A DNA stretch of 64,000 nt from Cupriavidus malaysiensis. Its GTDB lineage: Bacteria; Pseudomonadota; Gammaproteobacteria; Burkholderiales; Burkholderiaceae. The translations under genes and the position numbers were made by a program. Below, piece after piece: positions 57,434 to 64,000 of the stretch (position 1 is the stretch's first letter; each line of letters starts with the position of its first letter). The DNA is taken from positions 1,984,001 to 2,048,000 of the forward strand of contig NZ_CP017754.1 of NCBI RefSeq assembly GCF_001854325.1. The letters run 5' to 3'. The notes below the pieces were generated by a model, which saw only the letters and a program-made list of their open reading frames with translations, searched no databases and was not told the DNA's origin.

Positions 57434-59043
57434 CTGTGAAAGCCACCCTGTTGGATCGCCTGATCGGCCACTTCGCCCCGGCCAGAGGCCTGCGGCGCAT
57501 GGCGGCGCGCGCGCACTACGACCGGGCGCGCGAGATCGCGCGCGGCTTCGACGGCGCCAGCCTGCGCGGCCCGCGCGGCGCCGGCCGGCAGCCGGGCGGC
57601 GGCAGCGGCAATGCCGAGCTGGTACCGGCGCTGGCGCGGCTGCGCAACCGCAGCCGCGACCTGGTGCGTAACAACGGCTACATCAAGCGCGCGCTCAATG
57701 TACTGGTGCAGAACGCGATCAGCAGCACCGGCATCGTGCCCAAGTACGAGAACCCGGCACACGGCGCGCTGTGGAGCCGATGGGCGCGCCAGTGCGATGC
57801 CGGCGAGCAGCTCAACCTGGCGGGCATCCAGGCCCAGCTCGCGCGCGCCGCATGGGAGTCCGGCGAGGTGCTGCTGCGCTTCGAGTACTGCCCGCCGGAG
57901 GCCGGGTTGGAAGTGCCACTGCAACTGCGGGTGCTGGAGGCAGACCATCTCGATACCAGCCGTACCGGCCCGGTCGATGGCGGTTTTTGCATCGCGGGCG
58001 TGCAGTTCAACCTCAAGGGCAAGCGCACAGGCTACTGGCTGTTCGACCACCATCCAGGCGAAGTCGAGGCGGTGCCCCGGTCCTGGGTGAGCCGCTTCGT
58101 GCCGGCCGCGGACATCATCCACCTCTATCGGGTCATCGACCGCCCCGGCACGGTGCGCGGCCTGCCTCACTTTGCGGTCAGCATCTGGCGCGCGCGTGAC
58201 CTGGGCGAGTACCAGGAGGCCGAGCTGGTGCGCAAGAAGATCGAGGCCTGCTTTGCCGCCTTCGTCTGGATGGAGGGGGATGGCTTCCAGGGCGTCGGCG
58301 CCGGCGGCATCACGCCCGTGCCGGGTGGCGGCGCCGGGCGTCAACCGCCCAGGCTCGAAGGCATGCAGCCAGGCTCGATCAACTACCTGCGTGCCGGGGA
58401 GCGGGTCGAGTTTGCGTCGCCAGCGGCCAGCGAGGGCTACGAGGAGCATGTGCGCGTCGACCTGCGCGCGATTGCGGCCGGCTCCGACATCACCTATGAG
58501 CAGCTGACCGGCGACTATTCGCAGGTCAACTTCACCAGCGGCCGGATGGGAAAGATCGAGTTCCGCGCCATGGTCGAGCAGTTCCAGTGGCTGGAGTTCA
58601 TTCCCATGGTGATGGAACGTATCGCCGAGCGGTTCGCCCTGGCGGCCTACCTGGCTGGCAAGCTGCCACGGCCAGGCCTGCGACCGGACGACTGGACCGC
58701 GCCACGTATTCCCTTGCTCGACCCCTACCGCGAAGCGCAAGGCTACGCCGTCATGGTGGAACAGGGCTTCATGTCGCGACACGAGGTGGTGCGTGAGCTG
58801 GGTTATATCCCCCTGCAGGTGGACGAGGAGATCGAGACCGACCCGCTGCGAAACGCGCTGGGCGGCCGGGCACGCGATGCCAGCGATGCCGACGCGGACG
58901 ACGGCGACCGCAAGCCGAACAAGGCGAGCGAGAAGGAAAGGGCCCGTCCGCCAGCGAAGCGCAAGCGATCGCTCGGCAACCTGCCGAACGATGACCAACC
59001 CACGCCCGAGCGCCCGTCTCGGGCGTTTTTCCTTGGGGAGTAG
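57430..59043 (+). CDS. Portal protein (lambda GpB family)
   Basis: Protein of 537 residues, start GTG 57430. Recognisable parts: LRNRSRDLVRNNGYIKRAL, the DIIHLYRVIDRPGTVRGLPH segment and ITYEQLTGDYSQVNFTSGRM, all typical of lambda-type portals. It forms the dodecameric DNA channel of the capsid. The C-terminus is charged. Normal length. Confidence 0.92.
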   Translation: MTVKATLLDRLIGHFAPARGLRRMAARAHYDRAREIARGFDGASLRGPRGAGRQPGGGSGNAELVPALARLRNRSRDLVRNNGYIKRALNVLVQNAISSTGIVPKYENPAHGALWSRWARQCDAGEQLNLAGIQAQLARAAWESGEVLLRFEYCPPEAGLEVPLQLRVLEADHLDTSRTGPVDGGFCIAGVQFNLKGKRTGYWLFDHHPGEVEAVPRSWVSRFVPAADIIHLYRVIDRPGTVRGLPHFAVSIWRARDLGEYQEAELVRKKIEACFAAFVWMEGDGFQGVGAGGITPVPGGGAGRQPPRLEGMQPGSINYLRAGERVEFASPAASEGYEEHVRVDLRAIAAGSDITYEQLTGDYSQVNFTSGRMGKIEFRAMVEQFQWLEFIPMVMERIAERFALAAYLAGKLPRPGLRPDDWTAPRIPLLDPYREAQGYAVMVEQGFMSRHEVVRELGYIPLQVDEEIETDPLRNALGGRARDASDADADDGDRKPNKASEKERARPPAKRKRSLGNLPNDDQPTPERPSRAFFLGE

Positions 59044-59045
59044 CA

Positions 59046-61124
59046 ATGCCAGTATCGAAGAACGCCGGCACGCAGGACATGCCGCTGGTCACGCGCCTGG
59101 CGCCGGTCACCGTGGCCGATCGCGAGCGCCGCACCGTCACCGCGAGGTGGACGGCCGGGGCGCGCGTGCGCCGTTACGACTGGATGCGCGAGCGGGCTTA
59201 CCAGGAGGAGCTGAGCCTGGACCCCGCACACGTCAGGATGGCGCGCCTGCAGTCCGGCGCGGCACCGTTCCTCAACAGCCACTCGACCTGGGGCATTTCC
59301 AGCGTCCTCGGTGTGATCGAGACGGCCACGCTCGGCGATGACGCCAGCGCCTCCATCCGCTTTTCCCGCCGGGACGAAGTGGAGCCGATCTATCAGGACG
59401 TGCTCGACGGGATCCTGCGCAACGTCTCGGTCGGTGCCCGCCTGCACCGCGTGGAGATGATCCCGCCGAACACCGAGGGCAACGACGAGTGGATCTACCG
59501 GGCGGTCGACTGGGAGCCGCTGGAGGTCTCCCTGGTTGCCATCGGGGCTGATCCGGGCGCCGTCATCCGAACCGAGAACGGCGCTCCCAGCGAGCGCGAG
59601 AAGCTCTTCCCATGCGAGTTCATCGAACGAGCCGCATCCACCCCCCGCGAGGCTGCCGCCTCTCAATCCGAAGGAGAAACCATGACCATCACGACCCCGG
59701 CGGCCGACCCAGGCCAGGCCGCTACCCAGCGCGCACATGAGGGCCAGCCGCCGACCGCAGCACACGCCACGGCACCGGCTGCGTCCCCTGCGCCAGCCGC
59801 GGGCGACGGCGCCGATTCGAGCGATTCGGTCCGCGCCGCCGAGCGCCAGCGCCAGCGCGAGATCCGCGAAGTCGTGCGCGGCTCGACCCTGGAATGCGCC
59901 GAGACCCTGATCGACGAGTACGTCGACCGTGGCATGGCAATCGACGCCGTGCGTACCGACGTGCTGCGCCGCCTGGCCGAGCGTACCAATGCCACCACCA
60001 TCCGTTCGGTGGGCGGCAACCGGATCGAGACCACGCAGGACGAGACCGAGGTGCGGCGCGAGGCCATGACGGCCGCGCTGATCCATCGCATCAACCCCAG
60101 TACGACCCTGACCGACAGCGCGCGCGAGTACCGGGGCATGACCCTGCGCGAACTGTCTCGCGATGCGCTGGAGCGCGCCGGCATCTCGACGCGCGGCATG
60201 TCCGTCAACGAGCTGGCGGGCACGGCGCTGGGCCTCACGCAGCGCGGGGCCTACCACGCCACCGGCGACCTGCCGCTGGTCTTCGGCGGGGTGATCGCGC
60301 GCACCATGCGCGAGGCCTATACCACTGCGCCAAAGACCTTTGATCGCTGGGCCCGCCGGGGCACTCTGTCGGACTTCCGGCCGGTGACGCGCGTGGCCTT
60401 CGACGCCGCGGTGCAGTTCGAGCGCATCCGGGAGAGTGGCGAGTACAAGTACGGCAAGCTGATGGAAGGCGGCGAGGTCATCCAGCTCGGCACCTACGGC
60501 AAGGCGGTCGCGTTCACGCGCCAGATGATCATCAATGACGATCTCTCCGCGCTGCAGCGCCTGCCGCTGTTCTTCGGCCGCGCCGCCGCGGACATGGAGT
60601 CGGACCTGGTGTATGCCTGCCTGCTCGATAACCCCAAGCTGGCGGACGGCAAGCCGCTGTTCCACGCCGACCACAAGAACGTGGGCGCTGGCGCGGCCAT
60701 CGGCATCGATTCGCTGTCCGAGGCCCGCGTGGCGCTGCGCACCCAGAAGTCGCCGGCGGGCGGCACGCTAAACCTGCTGCCCAAGTACCTGCTCGTGCCC
60801 GCCGCGCTGGAAACCGCGGCCTGGCAGTACACCAGCGGCGCCTATGTGCCGAACGTCGCGCTGCAGCAGAACCCCTTTGTGGGCGCGCTGGAGCCCATCG
60901 TGGAGGCACGCCTGGATGCCGCTGACCCGAAGGCCTGGTATCTGCTCGCGGACCCGGCCCAGATCGACACGGTGGAGTACTGCTACCTGGAGGGGGAGGA
61001 GGGGCTCTACACCGAGCAGCACATCGACTTCGACGTCGACGGCGTGAAGGTCAAGGGGCGCATCGACTTCGTCTCCAAGGCGATCGACCATCGCGGCCTG
61101 TGGCGCAACCCCGGCGCCAAGTAA
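59046..61124 (+). CDS. Prohead protease-major capsid fusion
   Basis: Protein of 692 residues. Residues 1-190 are a HK97-type prohead protease (GAAPFLNSHSTW with the catalytic His, LRNVSVGARLHRVE with the Ser, then WEPLEVSLVAIGAD). Residues about 210-340 are a flexible Ala/Pro and helical scaffold-like stretch. Residues about 340-692 are the major capsid protein. The capsid would be freed by self-cleavage or by translation from an internal ATG at 59682 that has its own strong Shine-Dalgarno. Confidence 0.85.
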   Translation: MPVSKNAGTQDMPLVTRLAPVTVADRERRTVTARWTAGARVRRYDWMRERAYQEELSLDPAHVRMARLQSGAAPFLNSHSTWGISSVLGVIETATLGDDASASIRFSRRDEVEPIYQDVLDGILRNVSVGARLHRVEMIPPNTEGNDEWIYRAVDWEPLEVSLVAIGADPGAVIRTENGAPSEREKLFPCEFIERAASTPREAAASQSEGETMTITTPAADPGQAATQRAHEGQPPTAAHATAPAASPAPAAGDGADSSDSVRAAERQRQREIREVVRGSTLECAETLIDEYVDRGMAIDAVRTDVLRRLAERTNATTIRSVGGNRIETTQDETEVRREAMTAALIHRINPSTTLTDSAREYRGMTLRELSRDALERAGISTRGMSVNELAGTALGLTQRGAYHATGDLPLVFGGVIARTMREAYTTAPKTFDRWARRGTLSDFRPVTRVAFDAAVQFERIRESGEYKYGKLMEGGEVIQLGTYGKAVAFTRQMIINDDLSALQRLPLFFGRAAADMESDLVYACLLDNPKLADGKPLFHADHKNVGAGAAIGIDSLSEARVALRTQKSPAGGTLNLLPKYLLVPAALETAAWQYTSGAYVPNVALQQNPFVGALEPIVEARLDAADPKAWYLLADPAQIDTVEYCYLEGEEGLYTEQHIDFDVDGVKVKGRIDFVSKAIDHRGLWRNPGAK
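59682..61124 (+). CDS. Internal in-frame start of major capsid protein
   Basis: AAGGAGAAACC (59671-59681) followed directly by ATG 59682, in frame with the fusion. It would yield a 480-residue scaffold-capsid form without the protease, as in nested protease/scaffold genes of lambdoid phages. It should be the more abundant product. Confidence 0.65.
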   Translation: MTITTPAADPGQAATQRAHEGQPPTAAHATAPAASPAPAAGDGADSSDSVRAAERQRQREIREVVRGSTLECAETLIDEYVDRGMAIDAVRTDVLRRLAERTNATTIRSVGGNRIETTQDETEVRREAMTAALIHRINPSTTLTDSAREYRGMTLRELSRDALERAGISTRGMSVNELAGTALGLTQRGAYHATGDLPLVFGGVIARTMREAYTTAPKTFDRWARRGTLSDFRPVTRVAFDAAVQFERIRESGEYKYGKLMEGGEVIQLGTYGKAVAFTRQMIINDDLSALQRLPLFFGRAAADMESDLVYACLLDNPKLADGKPLFHADHKNVGAGAAIGIDSLSEARVALRTQKSPAGGTLNLLPKYLLVPAALETAAWQYTSGAYVPNVALQQNPFVGALEPIVEARLDAADPKAWYLLADPAQIDTVEYCYLEGEEGLYTEQHIDFDVDGVKVKGRIDFVSKAIDHRGLWRNPGAK

Positions 61125-61169
61125 GCCTCGGCAACCGGGATCGGCGGGGCACCGGCGATTCCACTTCAG

Positions 61170-61204
61170 CGGCGGCATGCCAGCACGGCATGGCCGCCGT
61201 TTTC
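61170..61204 (+). terminator. Hairpin after capsid gene
   Basis: CGGCGGC-ATGCC and GGCAT-GCCGCCG arms (one bulge) and a TTTT run. May reduce read-through into the less abundant structural proteins. Confidence 0.7.
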
Positions 61205-61226
61205 ATTTGCGAGAGAGGAAAGCAGC

Positions 61227-61562
61227 ATGCGGAACTACATCCAACCGGGCAAGTTTCTGACCTATGCCCACAACGCGGCCGTCACGCCAGGCCAGGCGCT
61301 GCTGATGGGCGCACTGCTGGGCATCGCGGCCAATGCCTACGCGGCCAACGAGCCGGGCGAGTACGCGGTGGAAGGCGTCTTCGAGCTGCCGGCGGAGCCG
61401 GCGGCTGTGGCCGGCATTGGCGATAAAGCCTACTGGGACCCGGCCAAGGCGCGCATCTTCGCCGAGGCGGCCGCCGGGCGCGTGGTCGTGGGCGTGTTCG
61501 CGCAGGCCAAGGCGGCTGGCATGCCCTCCGCCGCGGTGCGGCTCAACGGCGCGGCAATCTAG
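61227..61562 (+). CDS. DUF2190 capsid decoration-type protein
   Basis: Protein of 111 residues. NYIQPGKFLTYAHNAAVTPG, GVFELPAEPA and KAYWDPAKARI are the DUF2190 pattern. Such proteins often lie after the capsid gene and decorate the head. AGAGGAAAGC precedes the ATG. Confidence 0.8.
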   Translation: MRNYIQPGKFLTYAHNAAVTPGQALLMGALLGIAANAYAANEPGEYAVEGVFELPAEPAAVAGIGDKAYWDPAKARIFAEAAAGRVVVGVFAQAKAAGMPSAAVRLNGAAI

Positions 61563-61564
61563 CC

Positions 61565-61891
61565 ATGACGGCGCTGGAGCCCGGGCGTTTCTGGGATGCC
61601 TTCGCGCGGGCGGGCTTTCTGAAGCCCGCCGTCTTTCACCTGCGGGCGCGCGCGGGCCGCCCGGCGCGCGATGTGCCGCTGCCGGTCGACAGGATCGCGC
61701 TGGCCGCCGCTGCGTTCGACGGGGTGGCGCAGGGCGAGCAGGTCCGCTTGGAGTATCCCGTCGAGCTTCTGCCGGACCTCGCCCTCGATGACCACGTGAC
61801 GGTGAACGATCGGCGCTACCGCGTGGCATCGCATCCGGAGCCCTTGAGCGACGGCGACTACGCGCTGGTCGAGCTGGGGGCACCGCGATGA
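61565..61891 (+). CDS. Phage head-tail joining protein
   Basis: Protein of 108 residues with a beta-barrel pattern (VDRIALAAAAFDGVAQGEQV, DDHVTVNDRRYRVASHPEPL) as in head-completion proteins. Between the decoration protein and the tail terminator; overlaps the next gene by 4 nt. Confidence 0.65.
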   Translation: MTALEPGRFWDAFARAGFLKPAVFHLRARAGRPARDVPLPVDRIALAAAAFDGVAQGEQVRLEYPVELLPDLALDDHVTVNDRRYRVASHPEPLSDGDYALVELGAPR

Positions 61892-62328
61892 GCACAGTAC
61901 ACGAACGCGTGTATGCGGCGGCCGTCGCCGCGGTGGCCGGGGAGGTGCCGCCGGCCGGTGTGGTGGCCGTGCATGACCGGCTGCGCCTGGCCGAGTTCAG
62001 CGTGGACGAGCTGCCGGCGGTGCGCGTGCTGCCCGGCACGGACTTGCCGGTGGACGGCATCTCGGACTGGGAGAACGTCAACGAGCTGACCGTGGAGGTC
62101 CAGCTCCTCATGGCCGGGGTCGATCAGATCGCATCGATGCCGCAGCTCCATGCGGAGATTCACCGGCGCGTGTGGGCAGACCCCACGCTCGGCGGGCTGG
62201 CCGTGCGCCCCTTCAACGGTGCCATCGATGAGCGCCGGGAGGAGTCCGACCAGCTCCGCATCCTCAAGACCTACCGCTATCGGTGGCGGTACCGGGTCGC
62301 GGCGGATGACGCCACCGCGATCCCCTAA
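61888..62328 (+). CDS. Minor tail / tail terminator-type protein
   Basis: Protein of 146 residues, alpha/beta (NELTVEVQLLMAGVDQIASM, HAEIHRRVWADPTLGGL). Pattern and position just before the tail tube gene fit lambda U/Z-type tail terminator proteins. Confidence 0.65.
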   Translation: MSTVHERVYAAAVAAVAGEVPPAGVVAVHDRLRLAEFSVDELPAVRVLPGTDLPVDGISDWENVNELTVEVQLLMAGVDQIASMPQLHAEIHRRVWADPTLGGLAVRPFNGAIDERREESDQLRILKTYRYRWRYRVAADDATAIP

Positions 62329-62344
62329 CCAAGCAGGAGAATTC

Positions 62345-63085
62345 ATGGCTTCCCTCTTCAACAAGGCAGATTGGCACTTCGGCGCCGGCATGCTGCGTTA
62401 TCTCAAGGCCGGCACCACGCCCATCCGGGTCGCGACGCTGCAGGGCATCGATGTCGACATCAGCGCCAGTTCCAAGGAACTGATGGGCTCGCGCAACTTC
62501 GCCGAAGCCACCGCGCGCGCCGGCACCAAGATCACCGGTAAGGTCCAGGCAGGGCGCTGGGATCATCGTGTGGTGACGGAGCTGTTCTTCGGGTCGAAGG
62601 ACGAGGACACCAGCGCCGGCATGGTGGTGCCCGTCGACGACGAGCCGGCCGTCATCGTTGCGGATGGCTATACCGTCGCGGGCGGCGCGAAGTTCGATAT
62701 GGATATGGGCGTTCGCGACGTGGCGACCGGTGGCTTTCTGGTGCGGGTCGCGAAGGATCCGAAGGCCGGCCAGTACGCGGTGAACGAGGCGACGGGCAAG
62801 TACACCTGGGCGGCGGCCGACAAGGACAAGAAGGTGCAGATCAGCTACACCAAGATCGACGTCTCGCGCGGCGCCACCACCCTCATTACCAACGCGGAGA
62901 TGGGCGAGGTGCCGACCTTCGAGCTGATCACCTACGACCAGAAGGGGCTGTTCCTGCATCTCTATGCGGTCACCTTCAACAAGCTGAGCCTGGCGCGCAA
63001 GAACGAGGATTTCGTCATTCCCAACATGGAATGGTCGGCCGCCGCGGATGACGTGCGCGGCGTGGGTCGGCTGAGCGGAGCGTAA
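62345..63085 (+). CDS. Tail tube protein
   Basis: Protein of 246 residues, beta-rich. TLQGIDVDISASSKELMGSR, KITGKVQAGRWDHRVV and the late EVPTFELITYDQKGLFLHLY stretch fit siphophage major tail proteins, which stack as hexamers round the tape measure. AGGAGAATTC precedes the ATG. Confidence 0.8.
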   Translation: MASLFNKADWHFGAGMLRYLKAGTTPIRVATLQGIDVDISASSKELMGSRNFAEATARAGTKITGKVQAGRWDHRVVTELFFGSKDEDTSAGMVVPVDDEPAVIVADGYTVAGGAKFDMDMGVRDVATGGFLVRVAKDPKAGQYAVNEATGKYTWAAADKDKKVQISYTKIDVSRGATTLITNAEMGEVPTFELITYDQKGLFLHLYAVTFNKLSLARKNEDFVIPNMEWSAAADDVRGVGRLSGA

Positions 63086-63088
63086 GCC

Positions 63089-63451
63089 ATGGCGACGATC
63101 CGCATTGCCGGCCAGGAGCACGACCTGGAGGCCGCCAAGCCCCTGCGCGAAGGCTCGCAGCCTGTGACGCTGCAGGGCACGCGGCTGATGATGCCGCCGC
63201 CGCTGTACACGCTGCAGCTGGCCATGATCGATGTGCAGGCCGGCTACGCCGCCGGCACCGTGTCGGCGAAGGAGATGGCAGAGCAGGAGCTGGGCAGCCT
63301 GGTGGCCACGCTGCGGCGCAACTACCCAGGCCTGCCCGATGCCTGGGTGGCGGAATGGGATGCGCGCGACATCTGGGCGCTGCGCACGGCCTACATTCAG
63401 GCGGGACAGCCGCCGCAGGAGGACGGCTCGGGGGAGCCGGCCAGCCGCTGA
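63089..63451 (+). CDS. Tail assembly chaperone, G-like
   Basis: Protein of 120 residues between the tail tube and tape measure genes, the place of lambda G. A following frame in the -1 register continues the reading without a start codon, so a G-GT-type frameshift is likely. It helps assemble the tail on the tape measure. Confidence 0.7.
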   Translation: MATIRIAGQEHDLEAAKPLREGSQPVTLQGTRLMMPPPLYTLQLAMIDVQAGYAAGTVSAKEMAEQELGSLVATLRRNYPGLPDAWVAEWDARDIWALRTAYIQAGQPPQEDGSGEPASR

Positions 63452-63717
63452 CCCGGGAGTGGTTCGAGGAAACCGCCATCCACCTCTGCGCCAGCCTCGG
63501 CTGGACGATGGACTACATCGAGCGCGAGCTGGATTGGCGGCGACTTCGGGCGGCCAGCCGCTACCTGACCCAGAACCCGCCAGTACACCTGCTGGTGAAG
63601 TGGTTCATGGGCCTGAAGACCGAAGACCTGCAGGCGGCCACCACTCCGGCCGACGAGGCGACCCGGCGGTCCAATTTCCTGGAGGCCTTCCGCTCGGCCG
63701 GCGGCCTCCTGAGCTGA
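63430..63717 (+). CDS. Tail assembly chaperone frameshift extension, T-like
   Basis: A -1-frame segment of about 95 residues (REWFEETAIHLCASLGWTMD, ASRYLTQNPPVHLLVKWFMG). It lacks its own ribosome-binding site. A GGGGGA run at 63430-63435 near the end of the preceding gene is a possible slippage site. Confidence 0.65.
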   Translation, partial: GGAGQPLTREWFEETAIHLCASLGWTMDYIERELDWRRLRAASRYLTQNPPVHLLVKWFMGLKTEDLQAATTPADEATRRSNFLEAFRSAGGLLS

Positions 63718-63726
63718 GAACGACAC

Positions 63727-64000
63727 ATGAACACCAGGACGATCGATTGGGCGATCCGCGCCAATGACGCGGGCTTCGCCACCGTCATGCGAGGCGTCGT
63801 GGACTCCCTGACCGGCGTCAAGCGCGGCGGCGAGGGTGCGCGCACGGCGGTGAACAATCTCGGCGCCGCCGCCAATACCGCCGCCGGCCAGTGGGCGCGC
63901 CACCGGCGCGAGCTGGAGACCATGTACACCGCGATGGGCAAGGTCCCGTCGAAGGAGGTCGTGGCCGAGCTGGATCGCATCGAGAAGAAGTACCACTCGC
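63727..64000 (+). CDS. Tape measure protein (N-terminal part)
   Basis: The first 91 residues are in the window; the gene runs off the edge. Helical, Ala/Gly/Arg-rich (GGEGARTAVNNLGAAANTAA) as in the start of tape measure proteins, and directly after the tail chaperone genes, as in lambda. Length is not known from this window. Confidence 0.75.
   Translation, partial: MNTRTIDWAIRANDAGFATVMRGVVDSLTGVKRGGEGARTAVNNLGAAANTAAGQWARHRRELETMYTAMGKVPSKEVVAELDRIEKKYHS

Overview
The window is high-GC DNA of a Gram-negative proteobacterium. Shine-Dalgarno starts, a PAAR/VRR-NUC/DUF3396 type VI secretion cassette, an H-NS-type DNA-binding domain and a lambdoid siphophage point to Xanthomonadales/Lysobacterales or a related beta/gamma lineage. 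The exact taxon cannot be read from the sequence. No chromosomal housekeeping gene, rRNA or tRNA was seen. The window looks like two mobile elements side by side: a conjugative plasmid or ICE (about 1-39,000) and a prophage (about 39,500-64,000, running off the right edge).

Left element. At 1-7 kb, small orphan genes sit behind four copies of one promoter (TTGCYW, 16 nt, TAGACT). At 7.4-9.7 kb is a leftward operon (RHH protein, degenerate HNH protein, unknown). At 9.7-11.6 kb is a gene-free block ending in GCTTATGC inverted repeats that may be an oriT. At 11.6-21.6 kb is the DNA-transfer module: a small possible RHH protein, a coupling-type ATPase fused to an exonuclease VII-like domain, a membrane protein, a TraD-like coupling protein and a MobF relaxase-helicase. 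At 22.7-25.3 kb is a partition module (ParA and two tandem-RHH proteins). At 25.3-30.3 kb, orphan genes alternate with three copies of a roughly 200-nt leader. At 30.4-32.8 kb is the T6SS PAAR, nuclease effector and immunity cassette. At 33-39 kb is a defence-like segment: an SRAP protein, a retron-type reverse transcriptase fused to a trypsin-like protease, an XRE regulator, two GIY-YIG proteins and a lipoprotein. A 12-bp palindrome, GTGCCNNGGCAC, is scattered over the whole left element and I did not find it in the prophage. Three copies cluster at the parA promoter, so it is probably the recognition site of a plasmid-wide partition or repressor protein.

Right element. A tyrosine integrase is followed by an AT-rich two-gene PARIS defence system (AriA ATPase, AriB TOPRIM/DUF4435). 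A leftward early operon (48.2 to 43.3 kb) encodes an AlpA-like protein, a ParB-like protein ending in an H-NS DNA-binding domain, a dNMP kinase-like protein and small ORFs. The 48.2-49.8 kb switch has two repressor-type genes and a YdaS/Cro-like gene read from an apparently leaderless promoter. Rightward early genes (replication, possible antitermination) lead into a lambda-type late operon: terminase small and large subunits, gpW, portal, a prohead protease-capsid fusion with an internal capsid start, decoration and head-tail proteins, tail tube, frameshifted tail chaperone and the start of the tape measure.

The two elements join near 39.0-39.56 kb, where six GGGCATAC-type repeats and three GAAAACCTACGCC-type repeats precede the integrase. 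The retron-protease (left) and PARIS (right) lie within 8 kb of each other, so this is a compact defence-rich junction.
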